Positions 23,301-31,331 of a DNA stretch of 57,515 nucleotides are shown in pieces. The notes beneath the pieces were generated by a model, which was given only the letters and a program-made list of their open reading frames with translations, searched no databases and was not told where the DNA came from. The stretch spans positions 1-57,515 of the forward strand of contig CAXMSE010000063.1 of NCBI GenBank assembly GCA_964196195.1. Reading direction: 5' to 3'. Every line of letters starts with the position of its first letter. The first letter of the stretch is position 1. The position numbers and the translations under genes were made by a program. The stretch is from OFTM10 sp964196195. GTDB taxonomy: Bacteria; Actinomycetota; Acidimicrobiia; Acidimicrobiales; Aldehydirespiratoraceae.

Positions 23301-23776
23301 ACGAGGAGATCGTGTCGGTGTTCGCCGGTGCTTTCGCCGATGTGTCGGTCAACTTCACCGAACTCTTCGAGACCCTCTTCCCCGGCGGCCAGGGGTCCAT
23401 CGCCCTCACCCAACCCGACGACCTGCTCAACACCGGGATCGAGATCAGCGCTCGCCCGTCGGGCAAGAACGTGCGCAAGTTGTCCCTGCTCTCGGGCGGT
23501 GAGCGCACCCTCACGGCGCTGGCATTCCTCTTCGCGGTGTTCCGCAGCCGGCCATCGCCGTTCTATGTGATGGACGAGGTCGAGGCCGCCCTCGACGATG
23601 TCAACCTCCATCGTTTTCTCTCGCTGGTCGAGGAGTTCCGCGCCGATGCCCAGCTCTTGTTGGTGAGCCATCAGAAGCGCACCATGGAGGCGGCCGACTA
23701 CCTGTACGGAGTGTCGATGAAGCCCGGAGGGTCGAGCCGAGTGGTAAGCGAGAAGGTCGCCGAAACCGCCGCCTGA
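20306..23776 (+). CDS. smc: chromosome segregation protein SMC
   Basis: The ATPase core of the bacterial condensin that organises and segregates the chromosome. The N-terminal Walker A GPNGSGKS is at residues 31-38, after the family start LKNLTLKGFKSF. Long coiled-coil arms follow, with the hinge around residues 500-660 (VDGVLGTLLDLVAVEPGWE...). The C-terminal LSGGERTLTALAF begins near residue 1062 and Walker B DEVEAALDD near 1090. The length of 1156 residues is typical. ATG 20306 is preferred over TTG 20303 as the family begins MHLKNLTLKGF. ScpA/ScpB and ftsY are not in the window. The reverse strand contains long meaningless open frames over the coiled coils. Confidence 0.97.
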   Translation: MHLKNLTLKGFKSFADTSSIDLEPGVTVVVGPNGSGKSNVVDAIAWVLGAQAPSSVRSGKMDDVIFAGTTGKAALGRAEVSLTIDNHSRTLPVEFSEVRITRTLFRNGDSEYAINGVPCRLLDITELLSDGGVGRQQHVIVSQGQIDAVLNARPEDRRAIIEEAAGVLKYRKRKDRADRRLTASDGDLTRVKDLMREVRRQLRPLEKQAEAARRHGDLIEELTALRVHLAGREVADLRARLHVNGELRAPRVERQRSTRQQLESLDSDVGTDERRLAEHGGDDLGDTLVRLESMRERARGLTAVMTERERGVERDRSAFADRAVIANLEAEAARVREDLSVVTTELQQLQPDLARLGEAEAALAADRVTFEEEWGEGVAVPSGQAAEIRGELGALRASIDRGTSESDRLEARLVELSTRRQTLEAASAECRSDLGALHDEEEPLVAAYEGADAARIEAEEELGALTAIQGDAEADHHRWVARAEALTLALDEARARSGAARLADVDGVLGTLLDLVAVEPGWEAAFESAAGEALGAVVVDNPDSARRALAELSAGHGAGAVLALGIDKATTVAQSAGEMVRDHVKGTIEGVDALLDVLVGDIVVIDGDWAAAADAALARPTSVVVTRDGDRFGPTGWRIGGGSTGATGAALAEAEERVEATRKLCVEAVDATTIARRELDRRGERAAELAQKLDAIDSGLTAAADAVQRTEADRRDIATEADGLQSRFDELAARLERETGRVSELEGMLPSLEAAEHELLEKGRRLAIARAEIEERSASVGSLRSGVEIRTAALQERRTSLSTRLGELDERLERDADKRAAAEGQRIDLDRRAGVLRSLASSVQARAAVLDDRLGGVRERRRRQSQAAQEIASRLDTLRRARSEAEKQLEALRDSSAKAEVEEAELRTRLQTTVDRLRADHHVAPDVAVSAPCPELVDGIAADRRAHQLESELDIMGPVNPLALEEYQALQERHNFLQGQLDDIRSTRRELSKVITSIDEEIVSVFAGAFADVSVNFTELFETLFPGGQGSIALTQPDDLLNTGIEISARPSGKNVRKLSLLSGGERTLTALAFLFAVFRSRPSPFYVMDEVEAALDDVNLHRFLSLVEEFRADAQLLLVSHQKRTMEAADYLYGVSMKPGGSSRVVSEKVAETAA

Positions 23777-23788
23777 CGATGGAGCAAC

Positions 23789-24625
23789 ATGCACTACGGA
23801 GTTTGTATCTTTCCGACCGCCTACACGATGGCGCCCGCAGCTCTGGGTGTGGCTCTCGAGGAGAGAGGGTTCGAGTCGATATGGATGGCCGAGCACACCC
23901 ATATTCCCGCCGAGCGGCGATCCCCGTGGCCGGGCGGTGCCGAGTTGCCCCAGATGTACTACGACACCCTCGACCCCTTCGTGGCTCTCAGCGCGATGGC
24001 ATCCGCCACCACCACGCTGAAGGTGGCAACGGGCATCTGTCTGCTCATCGAGCGTGACCCGATAACGACTGCCAAAGAGGTGGCGAGCCTCGATGTGATT
24101 TCGGGCGGACGATTCATGTTCGGTATCGGCAGCGGATGGAACGTCGAGGAGATGGAGAATCACGGCACGGACGCTGCGACGCGCTGGAAGCTGATGCGAG
24201 AACGAGTCGAAGCGATGAAGGCGATCTGGACCAATGATCCGGCCGAGTATCACGGCGACCTCGTCGACTTCGGGCCGATCCACGCCAATCCCAAGCCCCT
24301 CCAGCGACCCCATCCCCCCATCCACGTCGGCGGCAGTGCCCCTCATGGTCCGCGCCGCGCCGCCCGCTACGGCAATGGCTGGATTCCGATCGGCGGTCGT
24401 GACGGCAGCATCTTGGATCAGCTTCCGATTCTCGACGAAGAGTGCGAGAAGGTGGGCCGCGATCGCGGCGAGATCGAGGTGTCTCTCTACTACGCCCCCA
24501 CCGACCCGGCCGAGCTCTCGGCTCTTCGCGAGGGTGGCATCGACCGCGTCGCGTTTAGTCTGCCATCTGCACCCCGCGATGAACTTCTGCCAATTCTCGA
24601 CCACCTAGCCACCCTGATCTCCTGA
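23789..24625 (+). CDS. LLM-class F420-dependent oxidoreductase (TIGR03619-type)
   Basis: A predicted F420-dependent (luciferase-like monooxygenase fold) oxidoreductase of 278 residues. The start HYGVCIFPTAYTM, the ESIWMAEHTHIP block near residue 30 and the ISGGRFMFGIGSGWNVEEMENHG segment are typical of the TIGR03619 subgroup. The C-terminal half has IHVGGSAPHGPRRAARYGNGWIP. The natural substrate is unknown, and members are often annotated only by cofactor. It begins 12 bp after smc in the same direction and may share its transcript, although the functions are unrelated. Confidence 0.84.
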   Translation: MHYGVCIFPTAYTMAPAALGVALEERGFESIWMAEHTHIPAERRSPWPGGAELPQMYYDTLDPFVALSAMASATTTLKVATGICLLIERDPITTAKEVASLDVISGGRFMFGIGSGWNVEEMENHGTDAATRWKLMRERVEAMKAIWTNDPAEYHGDLVDFGPIHANPKPLQRPHPPIHVGGSAPHGPRRAARYGNGWIPIGGRDGSILDQLPILDEECEKVGRDRGEIEVSLYYAPTDPAELSALREGGIDRVAFSLPSAPRDELLPILDHLATLIS

Positions 24626-24675
24626 TCGTGTTCGAGGCTGCCGGGTAGCGAGGCGATGTGTCAGGCCCACTAATA

Positions 24676-24692
24676 TCTCGGGTCAACCGAGA
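24676..24692. promoter_or_regulatory. imperfect palindrome TCTCGG...CCGAGA, candidate operator
   Basis: A 6-bp inverted repeat around GTCAA lies 47 bp before the first DMGDH-like gene. It could be an operator or a short hairpin; there is no U-tract. Confidence 0.25.
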
Positions 24693-24738
24693 GTAATGCC
24701 GGGCGCGAGTCCGGGTCGAACGAGAGCCGGAGTGCTTG

Positions 24739-27183
24739 ATGGCGCCCACCCAGCCTGAGCGAGCCCAGGTCGTCGTGATCGGCGGCGGCATCATCGGATG
24801 CAGCATCGCCTACCACCTGACTCGCCGAGACATCACCGATGTCGTCGTACTCGAACAGGGCTCGCTCACGTGCGGCACCACCTGGCACGCGGCCGGTCTG
24901 GTCAGCCAGCTGAAGTCCACCCATTCGCTCACGAAGCTCGCCACCTACTCCACCCGTCTCTTCGAGGAATTGGAGGACGAGACGGGCCAGGCCACCGGCC
25001 TTCGGCTCCCCGGCTCGATCTCGGTGGCCGACAACGAGGAGCGTTGGGAAGAGATTCTCCGCGGGGCGACCATGGCCGAGGCGTTCGGCGTGGAGACTCG
25101 GGAGATCGGTATCGACGAGCTCTCCGAGAGGTGGCCTCTGGTGCGCACCGACGACCTTGTCGGCGCCCTCTACATTCCGAGGGACGGGCAAACGTCACCC
25201 GTCGACACCACCATGGCGCTGGCCAAGGGAGCCAAGGCTCGGGGCGCCACGATCATCGAGAATGTGGCCGTCACCCAGCTCCAGGCGGCCAACGGCAAGA
25301 TCACCGGTGTCGTCACCGAACAAGGGGAGATCGAAGCCGAGATCGTGGTGCTCGCCACCGGCATGTGGACCCGTCACCTCGCCGCTCAGATCGGGGTCAA
25401 CGTGCCCCTTCAGCCCTGCGAACACTTCTACATCGTCACCGAACCGCTGGAAGGCATGGATGCGAATACACCGGTTCTGAGAGACCCCGGTAACCACACC
25501 TACTTCAAGGAGGAGACCGGCAAGATCATGGCCGGATTCTTCGAGCCGCGGGGCAAGATCTGGCGCACCGACCAGGCCCCGCGCGATTTCAGCTTCCAGA
25601 CTCTCCCTGAGGACTGGGACCATGTAGGCCCGATATTCGAAAGGGCCACCCACCGCGTACCCGCGCTCGGTGAGGTCGGCCTCCAACTCTTCTTCAATGG
25701 TCCCGAATCCTTCACTCCCGACGGGGTCTACTACCTAGGCGAGGCTCCGGAGGTCGACGGCTGCTACGTGGCCGCAGGCTTCAACTCCGTCGGGCTCCAG
25801 TCCGGTGGGGGCGTGGGGTGGGTGATGGCCGACTGGATAGCCGACAAGCATCCGCCCATGGATCTCAATTCCGTTGACATCCGTCGGGCCCGCCGCTTCC
25901 AGTCCGACGAGCAATACCTGACCGACCGGATTCCGGAGAGTCTCGGCCTGTTGTACGCGATGCATTGGCCGTACCGCCAGTACGAGAGCGCCCGCGGGGT
26001 CCACCTGTCGCCGCTTCACGATCGTATCGACTCAGCGGGAGCGGTGTTCGGTGAGATGGTGGGCTGGGAGAGGCCCAACTGGTTCGCCAACGAAGGCCAA
26101 GTGAAGGAGTACGAGTACTCCTACGGCAAGCAGAACTGGCACGACAACATGGTGGCCGAGTGCCTGGGCACGAGGGAGGCCGTGGGCATCTTCGACCAGA
26201 CATCGTTCGCCAAGTTTGTGGTGAAGGGACCCGATGCCCTCGAGGTACTCAACCGGGTGAGCGTAGCCGACATCGACGCTCCGGTCGGCACGTCGATCTA
26301 CACCCAATGGTGCAATGAGAGGGGTGGGATCGAAGCCGACCTCACTGTCACCCGCACCGGTGAGAATGCCTTCTTCGTGGTGACCGCGGCTGCCGCTGAG
26401 CTACGCGACTGGACCTGGCTGAGGCGCCAGAGCCGTGAGTTCGGTGTGAACATCACCAACGTCACCCACCAGATGGCGATGGTAGGCCTGATGGGTCCCA
26501 ACGCCCGGGCCCTGCTGGCCCAACTCACCGACGCCGATCTGTCCAACGACGGGTTCGAGTTCGGCACGTGCGGGCGGATCGCCGTGGCGGGACGAGACGT
26601 CACCGCGATGAGGATGAGCTATGTCGGCGAACTGGGTTGGGAGCTCTACATCGCCAACGACGACGCGGTCGCGGTCTACGACGCGATTGTCGACACCGGC
26701 GAGGCCCATGGCCTGGTCCACGCGGGTTATCACGCCATGAATTCGCTCCGTCTCGAGGCGGGGATGCGCCACTGGGGCCACGACATCACCGATGAGGACA
26801 CGCCGCTCGAGGCCGGTCTCGGTTTTGCCATCGCGTGGGACAAGGACGCGGATTTCATTGGGAAAGCGGCGCTCGAGGCCCAGCGGAGTGAGCCTCGACG
26901 CAAGCGATTGATCCAGTTCCGGATCGAAGATCCCGATCTGCTCACCTACCACGATGAGCCGATCTACCGCGATGGCGTTGTGCTCGGCCGTATCTCATCA
27001 TCGATGTGGAGCGCCACCCAGAATCGCTGTTGTGCCATGGGTTATGTCACCCACGACGAGGCGGTGACGAAGGACTGGCTCGACGCCGGGTCCTGGGAGG
27101 TCAACATCGGGGGGCGCCGCGTACCGGCATCCACCTCCATTCGTAGCTGGTACGACCCGCGCAACGAACGCGTCCATCTCTGA
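24739..27183 (+). CDS. dimethylglycine/sarcosine dehydrogenase-like protein with GcvT domains (copy 1)
   Basis: A two-module flavoprotein. The N-terminal FAD-dependent oxidase domain has the dinucleotide fold VVVIGGGIIGCS at 11-22. TTWHAAGL places a histidine at position 50, the residue that binds FAD covalently in mammalian dimethylglycine and sarcosine dehydrogenases. A short FAO_M linker (~375-430) leads to a C-terminal GcvT domain and GcvT C-domain (~430-805), which bind tetrahydrofolate. The expected reaction is oxidative N-demethylation with the formyl-level carbon going to 5,10-methylene-THF. Exact substrate is open: dimethylglycine, sarcosine or another N-methyl amino acid. The length of 814 residues is normal. 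ATG 24739 is used; TTG 24736 is three bases earlier. Confidence 0.86.
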   Translation: MAPTQPERAQVVVIGGGIIGCSIAYHLTRRDITDVVVLEQGSLTCGTTWHAAGLVSQLKSTHSLTKLATYSTRLFEELEDETGQATGLRLPGSISVADNEERWEEILRGATMAEAFGVETREIGIDELSERWPLVRTDDLVGALYIPRDGQTSPVDTTMALAKGAKARGATIIENVAVTQLQAANGKITGVVTEQGEIEAEIVVLATGMWTRHLAAQIGVNVPLQPCEHFYIVTEPLEGMDANTPVLRDPGNHTYFKEETGKIMAGFFEPRGKIWRTDQAPRDFSFQTLPEDWDHVGPIFERATHRVPALGEVGLQLFFNGPESFTPDGVYYLGEAPEVDGCYVAAGFNSVGLQSGGGVGWVMADWIADKHPPMDLNSVDIRRARRFQSDEQYLTDRIPESLGLLYAMHWPYRQYESARGVHLSPLHDRIDSAGAVFGEMVGWERPNWFANEGQVKEYEYSYGKQNWHDNMVAECLGTREAVGIFDQTSFAKFVVKGPDALEVLNRVSVADIDAPVGTSIYTQWCNERGGIEADLTVTRTGENAFFVVTAAAAELRDWTWLRRQSREFGVNITNVTHQMAMVGLMGPNARALLAQLTDADLSNDGFEFGTCGRIAVAGRDVTAMRMSYVGELGWELYIANDDAVAVYDAIVDTGEAHGLVHAGYHAMNSLRLEAGMRHWGHDITDEDTPLEAGLGFAIAWDKDADFIGKAALEAQRSEPRRKRLIQFRIEDPDLLTYHDEPIYRDGVVLGRISSSMWSATQNRCCAMGYVTHDEAVTKDWLDAGSWEVNIGGRRVPASTSIRSWYDPRNERVHL

Positions 27184-27200
27184 AAGGGGGAGGGTGTCGA

Positions 27201-28034
27201 TCAGGCGGGCGAGACGGCCAGCACCGGGCAGGGTGCCTGCCCGATCACGTCGGAGGTGACGCTGCCCAATGCCAATCGCTTGAGCCCCGAACGGGCGTGG
27301 GTGGCCATGGCAACCAAGGTGGCATCGGCATCGAGGGCCCGTTTCACGATGGCCTTCGCGGGGTCGCGGTTGTGGAGCACTCGATAGTCGACGTCGGAGC
27401 GGCCGAGCGAGGAAGCAAGATCGACTGCGTAGCGGTGCGCCAGCATCGAATCGTGAGGCACGTCCTGATCACCGGACCCGGCGCGGGCCCGATCCAGCCT
27501 CTGGGTCGTGGATGGATCGAGCACGTTCACCACCGATGGCTCGAAGTCGAACATATTGGTGATGTCTGCTGCCATGTCGAGCACCGCCTGGCTGTAGTCG
27601 GAGCCGTCGGCTGCGATGATCATCGGGCCGTGGAGGCGGAACCGCGAGATGTCGCACCGCGGGCCTATCAGCAGCACCGGTGCGCCGGTCTGGGCCAGCA
27701 ACTCGTTGGCGACACTTCCGAGCAGGGTGGCGCTACGTCCGTAGCCGTGGGTGCTCATCACGACAAAGGCGTTGAGATGATCGCTGAGCAGGGCGATGAG
27801 GGCCTCTTCCACGGGCCCATTGGTGGGCTCGACCTGGATGACACGCTCGATCACGCCGATTGTGTCGACCTGGTCGCAGACGGTACGCGTGAGCTCGTCG
27901 CCGGATTCGCTGGGGGGGTGGAAAGCCACGACCCTCATCGGTAGGTCGAGGTAGCGGGCCACGGCGCTCGCCGGCCGCAGGGCCCGGGCCGAGGCCTTGG
28001 AGCCGTCGAGGGGAACGATCACTTCGTCGAACAT
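27201..28034 (-). CDS. tandem universal stress protein (UspA)
   Basis: A cytoplasmic protein of 277 residues with two UspA domains in tandem. The first starts FDEVIVPLDGSKASARAL and ends in VVMSTHGYGRSATLLGSVANELL. The second starts MIIAADGSDYSQAVLDMA and ends in VAMATHARSGLKRLALGSVTSDVI. The Gly-rich ends resemble the ATP-binding type. Tandem USPs next to a Rip3-like protease resemble Rv2623/Rv2624c-Rv2625c of mycobacteria. The ATG at 28034 overlaps the upstream M50 protease gene by 16 bp, so the pair is translationally coupled. The role is likely dormancy or stress signalling. Longer readings of this frame into the protease gene are not real. Confidence 0.87.
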   Translation of the reverse strand: MFDEVIVPLDGSKASARALRPASAVARYLDLPMRVVAFHPPSESGDELTRTVCDQVDTIGVIERVIQVEPTNGPVEEALIALLSDHLNAFVVMSTHGYGRSATLLGSVANELLAQTGAPVLLIGPRCDISRFRLHGPMIIAADGSDYSQAVLDMAADITNMFDFEPSVVNVLDPSTTQRLDRARAGSGDQDVPHDSMLAHRYAVDLASSLGRSDVDYRVLHNRDPAKAIVKRALDADATLVAMATHARSGLKRLALGSVTSDVIGQAPCPVLAVSPA

Positions 28035-29185
28035 GGTGGGGACTCCTTGGTCGGGTCGGGATCTTTCGCCTGGTCGGGTTGGTCGCCGAGCAGGCCGACG
28101 ACGGTGATGAGTCGGGTGATATCGCTCGGTGAGATGATCCCGACGAGCTGGCCCTGGTCGAACACCAGCGCTCTTCGGTCCTGGCGGCGGCCGAGCTCGT
28201 TGAGCAATTCGCTGACAGGGCTGTGCGATTCGACGACGACAACGTCGGCGAGGGGGATGGCGAGCTGGCCAACGGTGGTGCTTGATCGGGCATCCGGCTC
28301 GACGTCTTGTATCTGGCGGATAGTGATGAGTCCGGTGACTACACCGCTTTTGGTGACCGGGTAGGAAGCGTGACGACCTCGATGGAGGGATCCGAGGATG
28401 AATTCGGTGATCATGGTTTCCGCTCCGACCCGCACCGGATCTGGGCTCATCACCTCCGAAACCGGGATCGATCGAAGGGGCTGGTTGGCCTCGGCATGCT
28501 GGAGTTCGGCCCGGGCGGCCTCGCGGACGAACCAGCCCACCATCACCAGCCAGAAACCGCCGACTGTTCCTCCGAGGAGAACCTCGAGCACTCCCAGCAT
28601 CACCATGCCACCTCCGATCCGGTGGCCCAGCTGTGATGCTCTGCGGGTGGCGTCGTGCTCGTTGCCGCTCTTGCTCCAGAGCCAGGCCTGGTAGATGCGG
28701 CCGCCGTCCATCGGAATAGCGGGTAAGAGATTGAAGGCGGCGAGCAGGAGGTTGATGAATCCGAACCATGCGAGGGTGGAGCCGACGAGACCACCGGTGG
28801 GGATCGACACGAGCAGGGCGACGGCTCCGATCAGGGCACTCACCGCGGGACCTGCGGCTGCGATCCTGAGAGCGTTGCGCGGCGAGTCGGGTGATCGGTC
28901 GAGTTCTGCTACGCCGCCGAAGAGCCAGAGCGTGATGCCCTGAACGTTGACTCCCGCCTTGATGGCGACGAGGGAGTGCCCCATCTCATGGCCGACCAGG
29001 GCAACGAAGAAGGCGATCGTGGCCACCACACCCGCGGTCCAGTACTCGCCGGATCGATAGCCCTCGATCGCCTCGGGAAGGATGTTCTCCGCCAGTGACC
29101 AGGCCACGAGCGCGCCGATCACCATCACGCTCCAGTTCACGCGGATCTCGATCCCGCGGATCTTGGCTATGACAAAGCCACCCAT
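28019..29185 (-). CDS. site-2-type M50 metalloprotease with CBS pair (Rip3-like)
   Basis: An intramembrane zinc protease. The catalytic HEMGH lies near residue 66 within a hydrophobic segment, and the third ligand is in NLLPAIPMDGGRI near residue 160. About six transmembrane helices are visible. Two C-terminal CBS domains (about residues 245-365: VSEVMSPDPV, then VVVESHSPVSELL) probably sense nucleotides. The layout is that of Rip3 (Rv2625c) and SpoIVFB-like proteases. It overlaps the tandem USP gene by 16 bp. ATG 29185 is the clear start. Its membrane substrate, perhaps an anti-sigma factor, is unknown and none is in the window. Confidence 0.88.
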   Translation of the reverse strand: MGGFVIAKIRGIEIRVNWSVMVIGALVAWSLAENILPEAIEGYRSGEYWTAGVVATIAFFVALVGHEMGHSLVAIKAGVNVQGITLWLFGGVAELDRSPDSPRNALRIAAAGPAVSALIGAVALLVSIPTGGLVGSTLAWFGFINLLLAAFNLLPAIPMDGGRIYQAWLWSKSGNEHDATRRASQLGHRIGGGMVMLGVLEVLLGGTVGGFWLVMVGWFVREAARAELQHAEANQPLRSIPVSEVMSPDPVRVGAETMITEFILGSLHRGRHASYPVTKSGVVTGLITIRQIQDVEPDARSSTTVGQLAIPLADVVVVESHSPVSELLNELGRRQDRRALVFDQGQLVGIISPSDITRLITVVGLLGDQPDQAKDPDPTKESPPCSTK

Positions 29186-29266
29186 ACCCTGATCGTCGTC
29201 GGGTGATCATCACCTCGTCAGGGTCTGAGGTCACTTCGTCGAGCTTGCTAGGAGACGGGGGAGCAC

Positions 29267-29272
29267 TAGGTT
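29267..29272 (+). promoter_or_regulatory. candidate -10 (TAGGTT) of the lipoprotein gene
   Basis: TAGGTT ends 6 nt before ATG 29279, the TANNNT spacing expected for a leaderless transcript. No -35 stands out. Confidence 0.38.
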
Positions 29273-29278
29273 GCGACG

Positions 29279-30523
29279 ATGAAGTTGATCGGACTCATCG
29301 CCCTGCTCGGAGCGGGTGCTCTCGTGGCCAGTGGATGCTCGTCGGAGCCTGTCGAACCGGCGGCGGTGCAGGAGTCCTCCGCCATCCCAGGCCCGGATTC
29401 GACCGGCGCTATCGGCGGGCATATCGCGGTCGGCGGCACGGCCGGTCTGCAGTTGCTCAAGCCGACCGGAGAAACTGTGGCTGTCTTGGCGAGCGACAGG
29501 GCTCGGGTCACCCAACCCACCTGGTCTCGTTCGGGAGATCGGGTGGTGGCCACCGTCATCGGCGGGGGAGTTCCTTCCCAGACCCTGGTGGTTGGCCAAG
29601 ACGGGGATGAGCCGGTGTCCACCGACGTCAGAAGGCCCTACTTCTTCTACTCGTGGAACGACGCAGGCAGCCGCATCGCGGCTCTGGGCCCCGGGCCGCG
29701 GGGGACCTCTCTCGATGTGCTCGATGCCGACGGTGTCCCCCTGTCGAGCGTTTCGCTCGATTCCGGCAGCCTCTATCTTGCCTGGGAACCGGATGGCGGA
29801 GATCTCCTGGTGCACACCGATGGCGACTTGTCGCTGGTCACCGACGTCGACGATCTCTCGCTATTAGCTTCGCTGGGATCACCGGGTCAGGGCTTTCTCG
29901 CTCCTGCGTGGATTCCCGGTACCCGCGAGGCCTTGATCGTGGTGGAGGAAGCAGAACGCGGCCAGCTGGTTCGTATCGACGTCGACTCGGGCGCCCAATC
30001 GGACCTCGGCCCGGTGGATGGGTCTGCCGGAATAGTGGTGTCGCCCGACGGCTCGAGGGCCCTGGTCGCTCATTCCAGTGGAGATTCGGGGGGCACAACT
30101 TTCGCCTCGTTCACCGGACAGGTCCAAGCGGCCGACGTGACCGGAGCGACCGAGATCGTCGACCTGGCCACCGGCGAGCGCGAGCGGATCAGCCGCTCCC
30201 CATCGATCTGGGCCGAGTGGAGCCCCGATGGATCGGCCATCGTCCTCCTCCAGCCCTCCGGGTCGGAACTCGAGTGGTTCGTCTGGTCCGAGCAGGGCCT
30301 CCGCGGCCTCGGGCAGTTCCTTCCGTCGCCGGAATTCCTGCAGAGCTATGTGTTCTTCTCGTGGCAATACGTGGAGACGCCGAGGGTGTGGGCGCCCGAT
30401 GGCCGGGCGATCGCCTATGCGGCCACCCAGGATGGAGTTTCGGGCATATTCGTGCATCGCCTCGCCGATGATGCACCGGTTCGCATCGCGGATGGCGATG
30501 TGGCCTTCTGGTCGCCGGGCTGA
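29279..30523 (+). CDS. beta-propeller lipoprotein (TolB/WD40-like)
   Basis: A secreted lipoprotein of 414 residues. The signal peptide KLIGLIALLGAGALVASGC has a lipobox with Cys20, so it is anchored to the outer face of the cytoplasmic membrane. The mature part has repeated blocks of propeller type, for example WSRSGDRVVATV, WEPDGGDLLVHTDGD, VSPDGSRALVAH and WSPDGSAIVLLQ, about six or seven blades. Such proteins bind other envelope proteins or ligands. No specific partner is visible. The gene runs convergent to the IclR gene with a 1-bp gap. Confidence 0.72.
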   Translation: MKLIGLIALLGAGALVASGCSSEPVEPAAVQESSAIPGPDSTGAIGGHIAVGGTAGLQLLKPTGETVAVLASDRARVTQPTWSRSGDRVVATVIGGGVPSQTLVVGQDGDEPVSTDVRRPYFFYSWNDAGSRIAALGPGPRGTSLDVLDADGVPLSSVSLDSGSLYLAWEPDGGDLLVHTDGDLSLVTDVDDLSLLASLGSPGQGFLAPAWIPGTREALIVVEEAERGQLVRIDVDSGAQSDLGPVDGSAGIVVSPDGSRALVAHSSGDSGGTTFASFTGQVQAADVTGATEIVDLATGERERISRSPSIWAEWSPDGSAIVLLQPSGSELEWFVWSEQGLRGLGQFLPSPEFLQSYVFFSWQYVETPRVWAPDGRAIAYAATQDGVSGIFVHRLADDAPVRIADGDVAFWSPG

Positions 30524-30524
30524 G

Positions 30525-31259
30525 TCAGGACAGTTGGTCGCCGATCCGGGCACACGCATCGATGAGGGGAGCGGTGATCTCATCGAGCGAGCGAGTGCCC
30601 GGGAAGCGGTAGTCGGGGCCATAGAGGTTGATGGCCCCGATGGCATCTCCGCCGGGGCCGATGATCGGTGCCCCCACCCCGTTTACGTCGTCGGAGAACT
30701 CCTGAAGGGTCCACACCACACCGTGATCGTGGACGTCGCCCATCCGTCGTCGAAGCGTGGCGAGGGTGGTGACGGTGGCGTCGGTGAACGAGATAAGGCC
30801 GGCCTCGGAGTAGTCGGTGAGGGTCTGATCGGTCCACGTCGACATGAGCGCCAACCCGGCCGCGGTGCCGTGGAAGGGGAGCCGCTCGCCGGTCCAGTCC
30901 CGGACCGAAACCGAACGCGGCGCCACCGCGGTGTCGATGTAGAGAGCGCGGTCGCTATCGGCGATGGCCAGTGAGGCGTTTTCCCCGGTGAGGTCGGCGA
31001 GTTCGAGGAGATGAGGACGGGCGAGTTCCCTCAGCGCGCTGACGGGGGATGCTTGATGGGTGAGCGTGGTGAGGGCGGGACCGAGCACCCAACGCCCACC
31101 GATCGATTGGGCCATGCCCTGTTCCTCCAGAGCGACCAGCAGGCGAAGGGCGGTGCTCTTGGGAAGGTCGGCGGCGCGGGACACATCGGCGAGCGTGGAC
31201 GTACCCGGCTTGGCGGCAAGGGATCGCAGAACGGTGAATGCACGGTCGATCGTCTGCAC
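30525..31259 (-). CDS. IclR-family transcriptional regulator
   Basis: A 244-residue regulator with an N-terminal winged helix (about 4-62; LADVSRAADLPKSTALRLLVAL as the recognition helix region) and a C-terminal IclR effector domain (about 75-243). Effectors in this family are typically small aromatic or carbon compounds. It is divergent from the second DMGDH-like gene across a 72-bp spacer with a strong palindrome, so it very likely controls that operon and itself. GTG 31259 is the start, preceded by TATTTT at 10 nt on the minus strand. A link to betaine or methylamine metabolism is inferred from position. Confidence 0.87.
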   Translation of the reverse strand: MQTIDRAFTVLRSLAAKPGTSTLADVSRAADLPKSTALRLLVALEEQGMAQSIGGRWVLGPALTTLTHQASPVSALRELARPHLLELADLTGENASLAIADSDRALYIDTAVAPRSVSVRDWTGERLPFHGTAAGLALMSTWTDQTLTDYSEAGLISFTDATVTTLATLRRRMGDVHDHGVVWTLQEFSDDVNGVGAPIIGPGGDAIGAINLYGPDYRFPGTRSLDEITAPLIDACARIGDQLS

Positions 31260-31291
31260 GATGCGGGTTAAAATAGCACGCTAAATGAAAC

Positions 31292-31308
31292 GTTCCGTTG
31301 AATGGAAC
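31292..31308. promoter_or_regulatory. IclR-type operator palindrome GTTCC-N7-GGAAC
   Basis: The 17-bp site has perfect GTTCC/GGAAC arms, and only the sixth and twelfth positions plus the centre break symmetry. It fits the TTCC..TT.AA..GGAA pattern seen in many IclR operators. It lies in the 72-bp spacer between the divergent iclR and DMGDH-like genes, overlapping the likely promoters of both. Confidence 0.6.
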
Positions 31309-31319
31309 GATTTTACGTT

Positions 31320-31326
31320 GGAGGGG
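31320..31326 (+). promoter_or_regulatory. Shine-Dalgarno GGAGGGG
   Basis: GGAGGGG ends 5 nt before ATG 31332. It argues for that start over the earlier in-frame ATG 31302, which lies inside the palindrome. Confidence 0.6.
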
Positions 31327-31331
31327 TGCCC

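Noticed and set aside
22154..24604. 816-codon minus-strand open frame over smc and the LLM gene
   Set aside because: It crosses two real genes and their boundary and shows no domain; artefact of GC-rich codon usage.
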